Below are positions 7,748 through 15,033 of a stretch of DNA of 61,453 nucleotides, one piece after another (position 1 is the first letter of the stretch; every line of letters begins with the position of its first letter). The position numbers were made by a program, and so were the translations under genes. The notes under the pieces are model-generated. The model made no database searches and was not told the DNA's origin. It saw only the letters and a program-made list of their open reading frames with translations. This DNA is from Ruminococcus sp. (GTDB lineage Bacteria > Bacillota > Clostridia > Oscillospirales > Ruminococcaceae). The DNA is taken from the NCBI GenBank assembly GCA_017475555.1, contig JAFVFL010000026.1:1-61453 (forward strand). The letters run 5' to 3'.

Positions 7748-9094
7748 ATGGATACACCGATATATGATTTTCTGAGGAAATATGCAGCCGGAGCTCCGCT
7801 TCGATGCCATATGCCCGGTCATAAGGGGTACGCCCCCTTGCCGGAGCTGGGGGAGCTTTATCAGCTTGATATAACGGAGATAGCCGGTGCAGACAGTCTT
7901 TTTGAAGCCAACGGGATAATATGCCGCAGTGAGAGGAATATGTCCTCGCTCTATGATACTGCGGACACGCTGTATTCAGCCGGCGGCTCAACACTGTGTA
8001 TCCAGGCTATGCTGACGGCTATGAAGCACGAGGAGCGGCGTATCATCGCAGTCCGCAACGTCCACCGTTCCTTTCTGAACGCTGCTGCACTGCTTGGGCT
8101 TGATGTAGAATGGCTCATGCCGGAATACAGCGGCGGCATACTTTCCGGTGCTATTGACCTTACAGCGGCTGAGCGTATGCTCAGGCAGGCGGGAAAGGCG
8201 TGTCTTTATGTCACATCACCGGATTATACCGGAAAAGTTGCCGATATTCCTGCACTTTCTGAGCTTGCTCACCGATATGGCGCTCCGCTCCTGGTCGATA
8301 ATGCTCACGGAGCACATCTCAGGTTCACCGAAAAAAATACTCACCCGATAGCTCTCGGAGCTGATATGTGCTGCGATTCTGCACACAAAATGCTCCCTGC
8401 TCTGACCGGTGCGGCAATGCTGCACATCTCACACACCGCCGCACATTATGCCGGGAAAATGCGGCAGTATATGGGGCTTTTCGGGTCAACCAGCCCGTCC
8501 TATCTCATAATGGCTTCGCTTGACCTGTGCTGCCGGTACATAAGCGACAGCATAGAGGGCGATATCAGGCGTAATACAAAAAAGCTCCGGGAGCTCCGCA
8601 GCCATTTTTCCGGCAGGCTGCGTTTTGCGGAGGGGGATATTTTCCACATCTCTGTGCTTGCTGCGGAAAGCGGTTATTCCGGGTGCGAGCTTGCAGAGCT
8701 GCTGCGGATACGGGGCATAGAATGCGAGTACGCTGACGAGGAGCTGCTTATCCTGCTTATGTCGCCTATGAGCCGCAGCGAGGAGTATGAGCGGCTTACC
8801 GACGGGCTTGAAGCGGCGTTAAAAGCGGCTGTACGTGAGCCAGTACGGCTTCCGCCGGTCACTCCGGAGCTTCCTGAAAGGGCAATGAGCATTCGGGAGG
8901 CGGTATTTGCTCCGGCGGAGGAGATACCGTCAGATGAGGCTGAGGGACGGATATGCGGAGCTGTGAACGTTCCCTGTCCCCCGGCAGTACCTATAGCTGC
9001 AAGCGGCGAAATAATTGACCGCCGGTGTATAGATATCTTAAAAAGGTACGGGATACAGACGATAAATGTCGTAAAGAACAAGAACTTCTCCTAA
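7748..9094 (+). CDS. Orn/Lys/Arg decarboxylase family PLP enzyme
   Basis: Pyridoxal-phosphate decarboxylase of the aspartate aminotransferase fold, 448 residues, the short form without the N-terminal wing domain. Seen: CHMPGHKG near the N-terminus, DITEIAGADSLFEA, YSAGGSTLCIQAML, LLVDNAHGAH, and the PLP lysine in CDSAHKMLPALTG. I prefer the ATG at 7748, which has GTGAGG seven bases upstream, over the in-frame GTG at 7736. The substrate (lysine, arginine or ornithine) cannot be told from sequence. In other Firmicutes a homologue (yaaO) lies near dnaX/recR and tmk; here it stands behind the sigma-like gene. Confidence 0.88.
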   Translation: MDTPIYDFLRKYAAGAPLRCHMPGHKGYAPLPELGELYQLDITEIAGADSLFEANGIICRSERNMSSLYDTADTLYSAGGSTLCIQAMLTAMKHEERRIIAVRNVHRSFLNAAALLGLDVEWLMPEYSGGILSGAIDLTAAERMLRQAGKACLYVTSPDYTGKVADIPALSELAHRYGAPLLVDNAHGAHLRFTEKNTHPIALGADMCCDSAHKMLPALTGAAMLHISHTAAHYAGKMRQYMGLFGSTSPSYLIMASLDLCCRYISDSIEGDIRRNTKKLRELRSHFSGRLRFAEGDIFHISVLAAESGYSGCELAELLRIRGIECEYADEELLILLMSPMSRSEEYERLTDGLEAALKAAVREPVRLPPVTPELPERAMSIREAVFAPAEEIPSDEAEGRICGAVNVPCPPAVPIAASGEIIDRRCIDILKRYGIQTINVVKNKNFS

Positions 9095-9102
9095 TAACTA
9101 TC

Positions 9103-9141
9103 GAAAGCCTGTCCGGTCTATTTCTGACCTGACAGGCTTTC
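9103..9141. terminator. stem-loop between convergent genes
   Basis: GAAAGCCTGTC pairs perfectly with GACAGGCTTTC over a 17-base loop. It lies between the decarboxylase (plus) and the mutS-like operon (minus). Neither side has a clear T-run, so termination is plausible but not certain. Confidence 0.5.
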
Positions 9142-9196
9142 AGGGATTTCGTTAAAATGGTCGTCCTTTGCTGTTTCAGCACTGATACTGACACCG

Positions 9197-9265
9197 CTAA
9201 ATACCCATGAGGATAACCAGGACAGCAGCGATCATAATGCCAATTATTATCAATACCTTTATCAT
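9197..9265 (-). CDS. 22-residue hydrophobic microprotein
   Basis: The ATG at 9265 overlaps the mutS-like stop codon as ATGA, and the frame runs 22 codons to TAG: MIKVLIIIGIMIAAVLVILM plus GI. Apart from one lysine it is entirely hydrophobic and would span the membrane once. The exact stop/start overlap suggests translational coupling rather than chance, but a frame this short needs support from conservation. Function unknown. Confidence 0.4.
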   Translation of the reverse strand: MIKVLIIIGIMIAAVLVILMGI

Positions 9266-10995
9266 ACGCCGTCACCGCTGACGAGCATATCATAGGTCAC
9301 GCCGTATTTTTCCGCAATATCCCTTGCATAGGACGAGCCCTCCGGTTTCGCAAGAGCCACCCTGAAGGAACGCCTGCCCTCCTCAGTCCTCATGATAAGC
9401 GAGGCAGCTCCTGCACCGGTGCTTTCATGGGTAAGCTCCTCGGCATCCTCTCCGAGCTTGTGCATATGGGTATTGTAGATCGTCCGCACACCCTTGCTAA
9501 GCAGTGCTTTCACGGAATCTTTCGCAATGTAGTAGCCCTCCTCAAATGAGGTGGTGGAGAAGGTCTCGTTCAGCAGCAGCAGGCTTTTGCTTGTGGACTG
9601 AATGAAAATATCCTTAAAGCGGACACACTCCTCTCCCAGCCGTCCCAGATCCATTGTCTTATCCTCATCTGCCGGAAAATGGGTGTAGATACAGTCACAG
9701 GGAACATAGCGAAAGCTCTCCGCCGGAACAAAAAGCCCTCCCTGTGCCAGAATGAAAAGCTGTCCTACAGCCTGTGTGATCGTGGTCTTTCCGCCACGGT
9801 TTGCACCGGTGAGGATATAAACGGTGCGCTTCTTGTCAAAGCACAGGTCATTGGTCACGATCTCGCTGACATTCTCCATGCTCATAGCGAGCTTCAGATT
9901 GTAGAAGTCCTTTGCCTCCATTGAAGTATCGCCCTCAGCAACCGGCTGTGCCTCGCAGAATACGCAGCCCTTTTCCATCAGACTGCCGATCAATTCCGCA
10001 CATCTGATGTAGTATATAAACTCCGGTACCAGTCCGGAAATATTAATGATCGCAACATTTGCGTACCTGGTGAGCGTATCCCTCAGCTTCTTCACGAGGG
10101 AACTGAGCATTTTATTTACCATAGTATCCAGATAGAAAGTGGAGCTTGCAGTTGCACCGTCCGCCATAGCATTGACGATCGTAGACTTGGTTCTGGCATC
10201 GGCGGCGAATGAAGATTGTACCGCAAGCAAGCCTGCTTCATTCTTCATATGGTCAATAATGCCGCGCTTGTCCTCCCTGTCGATGAGCTGATAGTGCATA
10301 TCACCGTCCCAGTCTGCGGTATCCCGTATCTTGTCCTTATTTGCGATAGCGTCTGCAAAATTGCTGACGATACCCGACTTTTTGAAAGGCTTTTTATTGA
10401 CGGAAACAAGCCCCATGCTGATGGCTTCAAACCGCTCGTTGACGTTGATTCCGAGGGTGACGCTCTGCACATCAGATGCCTTCATTTTAAGCTGTGCGAT
10501 ATCCTTCTTCATATCGGCAAAGCAGGCGTCCTCGTAAAGCTCGGTGATGTAGTCCCTCAGTGAGATAAGTCCCCCGGACTTTATCCTCTCATCGGAAAGG
10601 CAGTCACGCATAGTCTCCACTGTCCTGATGTAGCTGTCCAGCTCGTCAAGGCGGTGAAAGAGATGCCACAGTCCCAGCTCCTCATCGGAGGTCTTGTGCA
10701 TGGTAGAAAAATCCTGCATGAACTGTATCTTTCCGAACAGCTCTGTCATGGTGCTCCTCAGCTCGGGCAGCCGGAGTATATCCCCGAATATCTGCCGGCG
10801 GTATGCGGCAACATCTGGATCGTCTGTTATTTGCGAGAGCACGTTTGCTATCAGCCGGCGTTCCCTTGCGTCGGCTGAAATTTCCTGACAGAATGCTTCA
10901 ATACCGAGATCGTGCATCACATTTTCCGGCAGCCTGCGGTATTCTATATCCGCCCCAGCGGGCTGCAGCAGGCTGAATACAGAGCCCTGATTCAT
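9262..10995 (-). CDS. MutS-related ATPase without mismatch-recognition domain
   Basis: A 577-residue protein with a C-terminal MutS-type ABC ATPase: Walker A TGANRGGKTT, a SLLLLNETFS Walker B-like segment, and TIYNTHMHKL near the end. The N-terminal ~350 residues are helical lever-like sequence; the mismatch-reading domain I of MutS1 and the Smr nuclease of MutS2 are absent. It thus belongs to the MutS-like families whose role is not established. The start is ATG 10995 with AGAGG seven bases upstream, not the upstream ATG 11028. It overlaps a 40-codon ORF at its start and a 22-codon ORF at its end, so the three seem to form an operon from the promoter at 11155-11183. Role in mismatch repair should not be assumed. 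Confidence 0.85.
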   Translation of the reverse strand: MNQGSVFSLLQPAGADIEYRRLPENVMHDLGIEAFCQEISADARERRLIANVLSQITDDPDVAAYRRQIFGDILRLPELRSTMTELFGKIQFMQDFSTMHKTSDEELGLWHLFHRLDELDSYIRTVETMRDCLSDERIKSGGLISLRDYITELYEDACFADMKKDIAQLKMKASDVQSVTLGINVNERFEAISMGLVSVNKKPFKKSGIVSNFADAIANKDKIRDTADWDGDMHYQLIDREDKRGIIDHMKNEAGLLAVQSSFAADARTKSTIVNAMADGATASSTFYLDTMVNKMLSSLVKKLRDTLTRYANVAIINISGLVPEFIYYIRCAELIGSLMEKGCVFCEAQPVAEGDTSMEAKDFYNLKLAMSMENVSEIVTNDLCFDKKRTVYILTGANRGGKTTITQAVGQLFILAQGGLFVPAESFRYVPCDCIYTHFPADEDKTMDLGRLGEECVRFKDIFIQSTSKSLLLLNETFSTTSFEEGYYIAKDSVKALLSKGVRTIYNTHMHKLGEDAEELTHESTGAGAASLIMRTEEGRRSFRVALAKPEGSSYARDIAEKYGVTYDMLVSGDGV

Positions 10996-11114
10996 AGCCG
11001 CACCTCTTTTCCGTCCATGTCCGGGCATACGCCGGGCAATTCCTTTGAACCGTTCATATCTGATATATACACGGCAGCAAGCCGTGTCTTTTTCACAATT
11101 TTATGTTTCAGCAT
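10992..11114 (-). CDS. 40-residue basic small protein upstream of the mutS-like gene
   Basis: ATG 11114 has GGAGG eight bases upstream, and the 40-codon frame (MLKHKIVKKTRLAAVYISDM...) ends at a TGA overlapping the ATG of the MutS-like gene (ATGA). The good ribosome binding site and the overlap suggest a real leader peptide or small protein coupled to mutS translation. N-terminal half basic, C-terminal half acidic; no membrane segment. Function unknown. Confidence 0.5.
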   Translation of the reverse strand: MLKHKIVKKTRLAAVYISDMNGSKELPGVCPDMDGKEVRL

Positions 11115-11154
11115 ATTTCTGTCCTCCAGCGTCATTTTATACACCTGCAAGACA

Positions 11155-11183
11155 ATTATATCATATCAGGTCATTTATGTCCA
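11155..11183 (-). promoter_or_regulatory. promoter of the mutS-like operon
   Basis: TGGACA (11178-11183), 17 bases, exact TATAAT (11155-11160) on the minus strand; start point expected near 11148, about 34 bases before the small ORF. Confidence 0.75.
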
Positions 11184-11281
11184 GACCCTTTCTGCCCTCT
11201 CTATCCGGGTATTTTGCAGCTGACAAGGCAAATGGCAAGCTTCAAAGGTTTTGTCGTTTGCTGTATTTTTATATTTGGCAC

Positions 11282-11310
11282 TTGTTTTTTCGCTCAGGAT
11301 ATGATAAAAT
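11282..11310 (+). promoter_or_regulatory. possible promoter of the three-gene membrane operon
   Basis: TTGTTT, 17 bases, TAAAAT on the plus strand. The resulting ~230-base leader would be mostly the palindromic element at 11321-11482. Confidence 0.45.
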
Positions 11311-11320
11311 AATATATAAA

Positions 11321-11482
11321 TATTGCTCCACCAATTAAACTTTGCCAAAAAGGCGAAGGCAGAAAGGGAATTTATCAAGGAAGGGAAACGCAGGAATACT
11401 GTCGTATTTCAAGTTTTCCTGACGCAGAGAAATTTTCTTTATGCCGAGCATTGGTTGGCAAGGTTTAGTTGGGGGAGCAATA
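11321..11482. repeat. MITE-like 162 bp palindromic element
   Basis: The ends TATTGCTCC... and ...GGAGCAATA form terminal inverted repeats that match at 24 of the first 27 positions, continuing through TAAAC and TTGCCAA. The inner parts remain similar (GGCAGAAAG.. against GGCATAAAG..), so the whole unit folds as one long hairpin. A TA dinucleotide stands at each outer end, as expected for a Tc1/IS630-type target duplication. There is no transposase inside. Other copies in the genome cannot be seen from this window. Confidence 0.65.
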
Positions 11483-11544
11483 GTATGCGAAGGAGCATTC
11501 CGGCTGTCCGGACTGCGGCTGCGTATCAAGGAGGAGAGGTAATC

Positions 11545-11952
11545 ATGTACGAATCAAATATCAGAACTGCCCTGTGGTGGGCATACGACATTCCGGGAAA
11601 TATCGGCTGGATACTGTATTTTATCGGCTTCGGCAGATTCATTGCAGGAAACGGCTTTTCAGCACATTTACCGGCAGGGCTCCTGCTTGCAGTCCCGGTT
11701 TTGTTAATGCTCGCCGGTATCATCGAGCTGATCAGTGAGCGTATACATAAGCTTGACAGAACTCTGCCGGCGGTACGGTTCTGGAGGGGCTTCGGTGCAC
11801 TTACGTTCGGCGGAGCATTGGGTGCAGTCCTGTCAGCTGCTGTGCTGCACAGCAATATCAGTACCGCAAACGCCGTTATGATGATCGCCGGCGGTGTGCT
11901 TTGCTTTGTATTTGCCGGACTTATCGCAGTCAGCTTCAAAAAGCAGAAATGA
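11545..11952 (+). CDS. small integral membrane protein, unknown family
   Basis: A 135-residue protein with about four hydrophobic segments: IGWILYFIGFG, LLLAVPVLLMLAGIIELI, LTFGGALGAVLSAAVL and MMIAGGVLCFVFAGLIAV. It ends in basic KKQK, consistent with the inside-positive rule. I chose ATG 11545 because AAGGAGGAGAGG precedes it; the frame stays open upstream through the palindromic element, but nothing there looks coding. The next gene begins eight bases after its stop. I do not recognise the family and cannot assign a function beyond membrane location. Confidence 0.75.
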   Translation: MYESNIRTALWWAYDIPGNIGWILYFIGFGRFIAGNGFSAHLPAGLLLAVPVLLMLAGIIELISERIHKLDRTLPAVRFWRGFGALTFGGALGAVLSAAVLHSNISTANAVMMIAGGVLCFVFAGLIAVSFKKQK

Positions 11953-11959
11953 GGACAAA

Positions 11960-12655
11960 ATGAACAAGATCAGATCAACTGCGGACAAAATGCGTCTGGT
12001 CATTCCGGCGATGCTGCTTTGCATGATCGGAGACTATTGTATCGGCATTGAACCGAAAAACGCTGAGCCGCTCGGAACGATAGCAAGCACCGGCTGGCTG
12101 ACCATTGCAGATCTGCGTATCGCAGTGTCGGACTTCACCGGTGCGGTCGGCAGCATTCTGTATGCGATCGGTGCAGCGGCGTTCATTCGCTGGCTGTCGG
12201 ATACGGTACAGCCGCAGACCCGTGCAGGCAGGATATGGCTTCGCCTGTATATCGCCGGACTTGGCGTCGGCTGCGTTTCGTTCCTGTATTTCCACATTGC
12301 CTGCGGCGGACTTATCCACCATTTCAAGGTGCTGTATGAGATCACAGGCGGCGATCTGACGCAGACGACAGACGCATGGCTGCGAATGTTCATGCCGGAG
12401 GCTGTGCCGTTTTTCCTGCTGTTCATCGTATTTGATGCGGTGACAAGTGCCGCATGGGCAGCACTTATCCTGCTCCGCATTCTGCCCGTCCGGAAATGGT
12501 GGATAATGGCTGCACCGCTCATCACAGCCGGGATCGGAGCTGTACTGGAGCTGATCCCGCTGCCGTTTTCGGGTATCGGCTCAGGCTTTGAGAGTCTCGG
12601 CTGGATGCTCATGTTCGTATGCGGGATATTTTATATAGAACAGGAGAGTACATAA
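11960..12655 (+). CDS. multi-pass membrane protein (DUF6796-like)
   Basis: A 231-residue protein with six or more hydrophobic segments, starting MNKIRSTADKMRLVIPAMLL after a GAGGAC site. It resembles, as far as I can recall, the uncharacterised DUF6796 family of Firmicute membrane proteins; the match is by eye and tentative. Histidines and acidic residues sit within or near membrane segments (FLYFHIACGGLIHHFK). It is the middle gene of a tight operon: TAATG overlap with the next gene and 8 bp from the previous one. Its neighbour, an ATC hydrolase family enzyme, may act on a substrate this protein handles, but that is a guess. Confidence 0.75.
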   Translation: MNKIRSTADKMRLVIPAMLLCMIGDYCIGIEPKNAEPLGTIASTGWLTIADLRIAVSDFTGAVGSILYAIGAAAFIRWLSDTVQPQTRAGRIWLRLYIAGLGVGCVSFLYFHIACGGLIHHFKVLYEITGGDLTQTTDAWLRMFMPEAVPFFLLFIVFDAVTSAAWAALILLRILPVRKWWIMAAPLITAGIGAVLELIPLPFSGIGSGFESLGWMLMFVCGIFYIEQEST

Positions 12656-13314
12656 TGTGGAAGCATACATATCCCCGTTCATGGGGCAAGCTGTTTGAAC
12701 GGTATATCGACGAATTTCTGCCGGACAAAAAGGAGGAGATATGCAGCAGAGCCGATACAGAATACGCAAAGCTCCTCGCACAGAAGCCGGATATCGGCAG
12801 AGGTGCAATGGCTGACACAATGGATATCTGGTTCTGTATCGTTGCATTTTACGAGGCGAGCGGTCATGTGATCGACGGCGAGGCTTTTCAGGTCATTCAC
12901 GGCTGGCACATCGACAGACTTCGTTTTCTCGGCAGGTTCATTAATGCCAACAGGCACAAGCTCCCGTACAGGCTCATGTCGGGCGTTTATGAACGTTATG
13001 ATAAGGAGCTGCGGGAACACCGTGCGAAGGGCGAATGGGTCGATGCGTGGGATATTGCCATTGATCCGGACAACCGGCAGGAGGGATACAGCTTTCATCT
13101 GATCGGCTGCCCGATCGCAAAGCACGCAAAGGCGAACGGCTACACGCATTTGCTGCCGTACCTCTGCAAAACGGATCACGTGCTTGCGGAAGTCCTTCAC
13201 GCAAGGCTGATCCGAACGAAAACTGAGATCCTCGGCGGTGACTGCTGCGATTACTGGTACGTAGGCGATGAAAGTGCCGCAGCGAAGGAATTTGCCGATC
13301 TGGAAAAGATCTGA
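12655..13314 (+). CDS. L-2-amino-thiazoline-4-carboxylic acid hydrolase family protein
   Basis: A 219-residue soluble protein whose C-terminal part matches the ATC hydrolase family: FHLIGCPIAKHAKANGY, LPYLCKTDHVLAEVLHARL and GGDCCDYWYVGDE, with conserved cysteines. The named enzyme opens the thiazoline ring of ATC on the way to L-cysteine in Pseudomonas; most family members in gut Firmicutes have no proven substrate. It starts at an ATG overlapping the TAA of the upstream membrane gene, with GGAG nine bases before it. The tight operon with two membrane proteins suggests a membrane-linked role. Confidence 0.75.
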   Translation: MWKHTYPRSWGKLFERYIDEFLPDKKEEICSRADTEYAKLLAQKPDIGRGAMADTMDIWFCIVAFYEASGHVIDGEAFQVIHGWHIDRLRFLGRFINANRHKLPYRLMSGVYERYDKELREHRAKGEWVDAWDIAIDPDNRQEGYSFHLIGCPIAKHAKANGYTHLLPYLCKTDHVLAEVLHARLIRTKTEILGGDCCDYWYVGDESAAAKEFADLEKI

Positions 13315-13414
13315 GTACCTGACGCTGCCTTTTTTCCGGCAGCTTACGCTGAAAAAAGTATTCATTTTGGAGTATCCGGAACAAAACGGAGTAGAAAACC
13401 TCAGGATTCTATGC

Positions 13415-13445
13415 TATAATTTTTTCAGGTCTGAAAACAGACCTG
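13415..13445 (+). promoter_or_regulatory. extended -10 promoter and leader hairpin of the ECF/ABC operon
   Basis: An extended -10, TGCTATAAT (TATAAT at 13415-13420), has only a weak -35 (TAGAAA at 13392-13397). Directly after it CAGGTCTG/CAGACCTG closes a perfect 8 bp stem with an AAAA loop (13426-13445). The hairpin could terminate transcripts arriving from the upstream operon, since it is followed by a T-rich stretch, or cap the new transcript. Confidence 0.5.
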
Positions 13446-13460
13446 ATTATTTTGTCAATA

Positions 13461-13478
13461 GGTTAGTTATATCTAACC
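13461..13478 (+). promoter_or_regulatory. perfect dyad GGTTAG-N6-CTAACC, candidate operator
   Basis: GGTTAG and CTAACC form a perfect inverted repeat around TTATAT, 15 bp before the mptD-like start codon. The inner TTAG-N6-CTAA spacing is that of DtxR-family (iron or manganese repressor) boxes, which would suit a metal uptake operon. It could equally be the site of the AraC regulator encoded in the same operon. Confidence 0.5.
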
Positions 13479-13492
13479 GGATGGAGGTAACT

Positions 13493-14059
13493 ATGAAAGG
13501 CAAGGATCTTATCAACATCGGTATTTTCTCAGCGATCTATTTCGTGATCGTGTTCATCGTGGCAATGCTTGGGTTTATCCCGATATTTCTGCCGCTTCTT
13601 GCTGTGCTCGTGCCTATCCTCGGCGGGATACCGTTCATGCTGTTTCTTACGAGAGTAAAAAAGTTCGGCATGATATGGATAATGAGCATCATCATGGGTC
13701 TGCTCATGCTGCTGACAGGAATGAGCTGGCCGCCGCTTGCAGTATCTGTTGTCAGCGGTCTTCTTGCGGAGCTCGTCTACAAAAGCGGCAATTACCAGAG
13801 TGCGTCAAGGGCTGTGATCACAAACGGCGTTTTCAGCCTGTGGATAGCCGCAAATTATCTTCCGCTCTTCTTCGCTGCCGAGAAATACTGGTCTACACGG
13901 CAGAACTTCGGACAGGACTATATTGACACTGTCACAAAGCTCATGCCGGTATGGATGTGCCCGGTGATGTCCATTGCGGCATTTGTGTGCGGAATTATCG
14001 GCGGACTTGTCGGCAAGGCTCTTATGAAAAAGCACTTTGAGAAAGCCGGTATCGCATGA
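13493..14059 (+). CDS. MptD-family putative ECF transporter S component
   Basis: A 188-residue integral membrane protein of the Trep_Strep/MptD type: MKGKDLINIGIFSAIYFVIV start, five to six hydrophobic segments, and a GGLVGKALMKKHFEKAG C-terminus as in this family. S components bind the substrate of ECF importers; EcfT and EcfA are encoded six kilobases downstream in the same operon. The ligand is unknown. Start chosen at ATG 13493, preceded by GGAGG. The last codons overlap the AraC gene as ATGA. Co-occurrence with a YbtPQ-like ABC pair suggests uptake of iron, a metallophore or a related tetrapyrrole, which remains inference. Confidence 0.85.
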   Translation: MKGKDLINIGIFSAIYFVIVFIVAMLGFIPIFLPLLAVLVPILGGIPFMLFLTRVKKFGMIWIMSIIMGLLMLLTGMSWPPLAVSVVSGLLAELVYKSGNYQSASRAVITNGVFSLWIAANYLPLFFAAEKYWSTRQNFGQDYIDTVTKLMPVWMCPVMSIAAFVCGIIGGLVGKALMKKHFEKAGIA

Positions 14060-15033
14060 GCCGGGAGCTTTTCGATATTCTTGATAACGCTGGCTTCGGC
14101 TCGAATGTACACGAGGTAGCTGCTGAGGGAGAATGCAGGGTGCTGCGTCTTGACGACAAGAGCGGTGAGGGCTTCATGACTATGTATCATGTGCTGGACG
14201 GCGTGTACCTGATGTACAATGATTTTCACCTCAGGAGCTGCGTTTCGGAATATCAGAATGCCGAGACTGTGCTGTGTATCGACCATTGCCGTGAGGGACG
14301 GATCGAGCATGAAAACTCCCTCGGCGGAAGATACTATATGGAAGCCGGGGATATACGGATCGACAGGCGTGTACACCATGAGGGAAGAGTCGAGCTGCCG
14401 CTTTCACACTATCACGGTATAACGATAGGGCTTATAAAGGACACGGCACAGGCTTCTCTGGAGCGTGCAATGCCATTTCTGCCTGTAGATACTCAGGCTC
14501 TCGCTGACAGGTTCTGTGCGGATAACAGTGAGTACCTGCTCAGGGGAAACGAGGCACTTGATACGCTTTTTTCGCAGCTCTACCATGCACCAAAGGGTAT
14601 GCTGCTCGACTATTTCAGGGTAAAGATCGCTGAGCTGCTCATCATGCTGGCAGCTGTTGACCCGGCGGAGAATACGGAGCAGAGGCAGTATATCCCCGCA
14701 GGTCAGAGCGACAGAGTAAAGGAGATACACTCACTCATTACCGGTGATCTTGAAAAGACATACACAGTCGGGGAGCTGTCAGAGCTGTCAGGTATGCCGC
14801 CTGCAACTCTGCGGAAGGTATTCAGGGCTGTGTATGGAGTGCCGGTGTATCAGTATATCAAGGCGTACAAAATGAAGGCTGCGGCGGCAATGCTCATCTC
14901 GGAGAACAAGCTGCTCATCTCCGAGATAGCACAGCGTCTGGGCTACGATAATTCATCAAAGTTTTCTGCGGCATTCCGTGATGTTATGGGTGTTTCGCCG
15001 CAGAATTACAGAAACAGACAGGAGAAAATGTAA
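14056..15033 (+). CDS. AraC-family transcriptional regulator
   Basis: A 325-residue regulator. The C-terminal ~100 residues carry two helix-turn-helix motifs typical of AraC: TVGELSELSGMPPATLRKVF and ISEIAQRLGYDNSSKFSAAF, ending in the hallmark GVSPQNYRNR. The N-terminal ~200 residues are not a plain cupin but match the sensor part of YbtA-like iron regulators. It lies inside the operon it probably controls, between the S component and the ABC genes, with four-base overlaps on both sides. In yersiniabactin-type systems an AraC regulator activates uptake genes when the ferric siderophore is imported; an analogous autoregulation is plausible. Confidence 0.88.
   Translation: MSRELFDILDNAGFGSNVHEVAAEGECRVLRLDDKSGEGFMTMYHVLDGVYLMYNDFHLRSCVSEYQNAETVLCIDHCREGRIEHENSLGGRYYMEAGDIRIDRRVHHEGRVELPLSHYHGITIGLIKDTAQASLERAMPFLPVDTQALADRFCADNSEYLLRGNEALDTLFSQLYHAPKGMLLDYFRVKIAELLIMLAAVDPAENTEQRQYIPAGQSDRVKEIHSLITGDLEKTYTVGELSELSGMPPATLRKVFRAVYGVPVYQYIKAYKMKAAAAMLISENKLLISEIAQRLGYDNSSKFSAAFRDVMGVSPQNYRNRQEKM

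Noticed and set aside
11323..11544. N-terminal extension of the small membrane protein through the palindromic element
   Set aside because: The frame is open, but the sequence is the inverted-repeat element and a strong ribosome binding site precedes ATG 11545.
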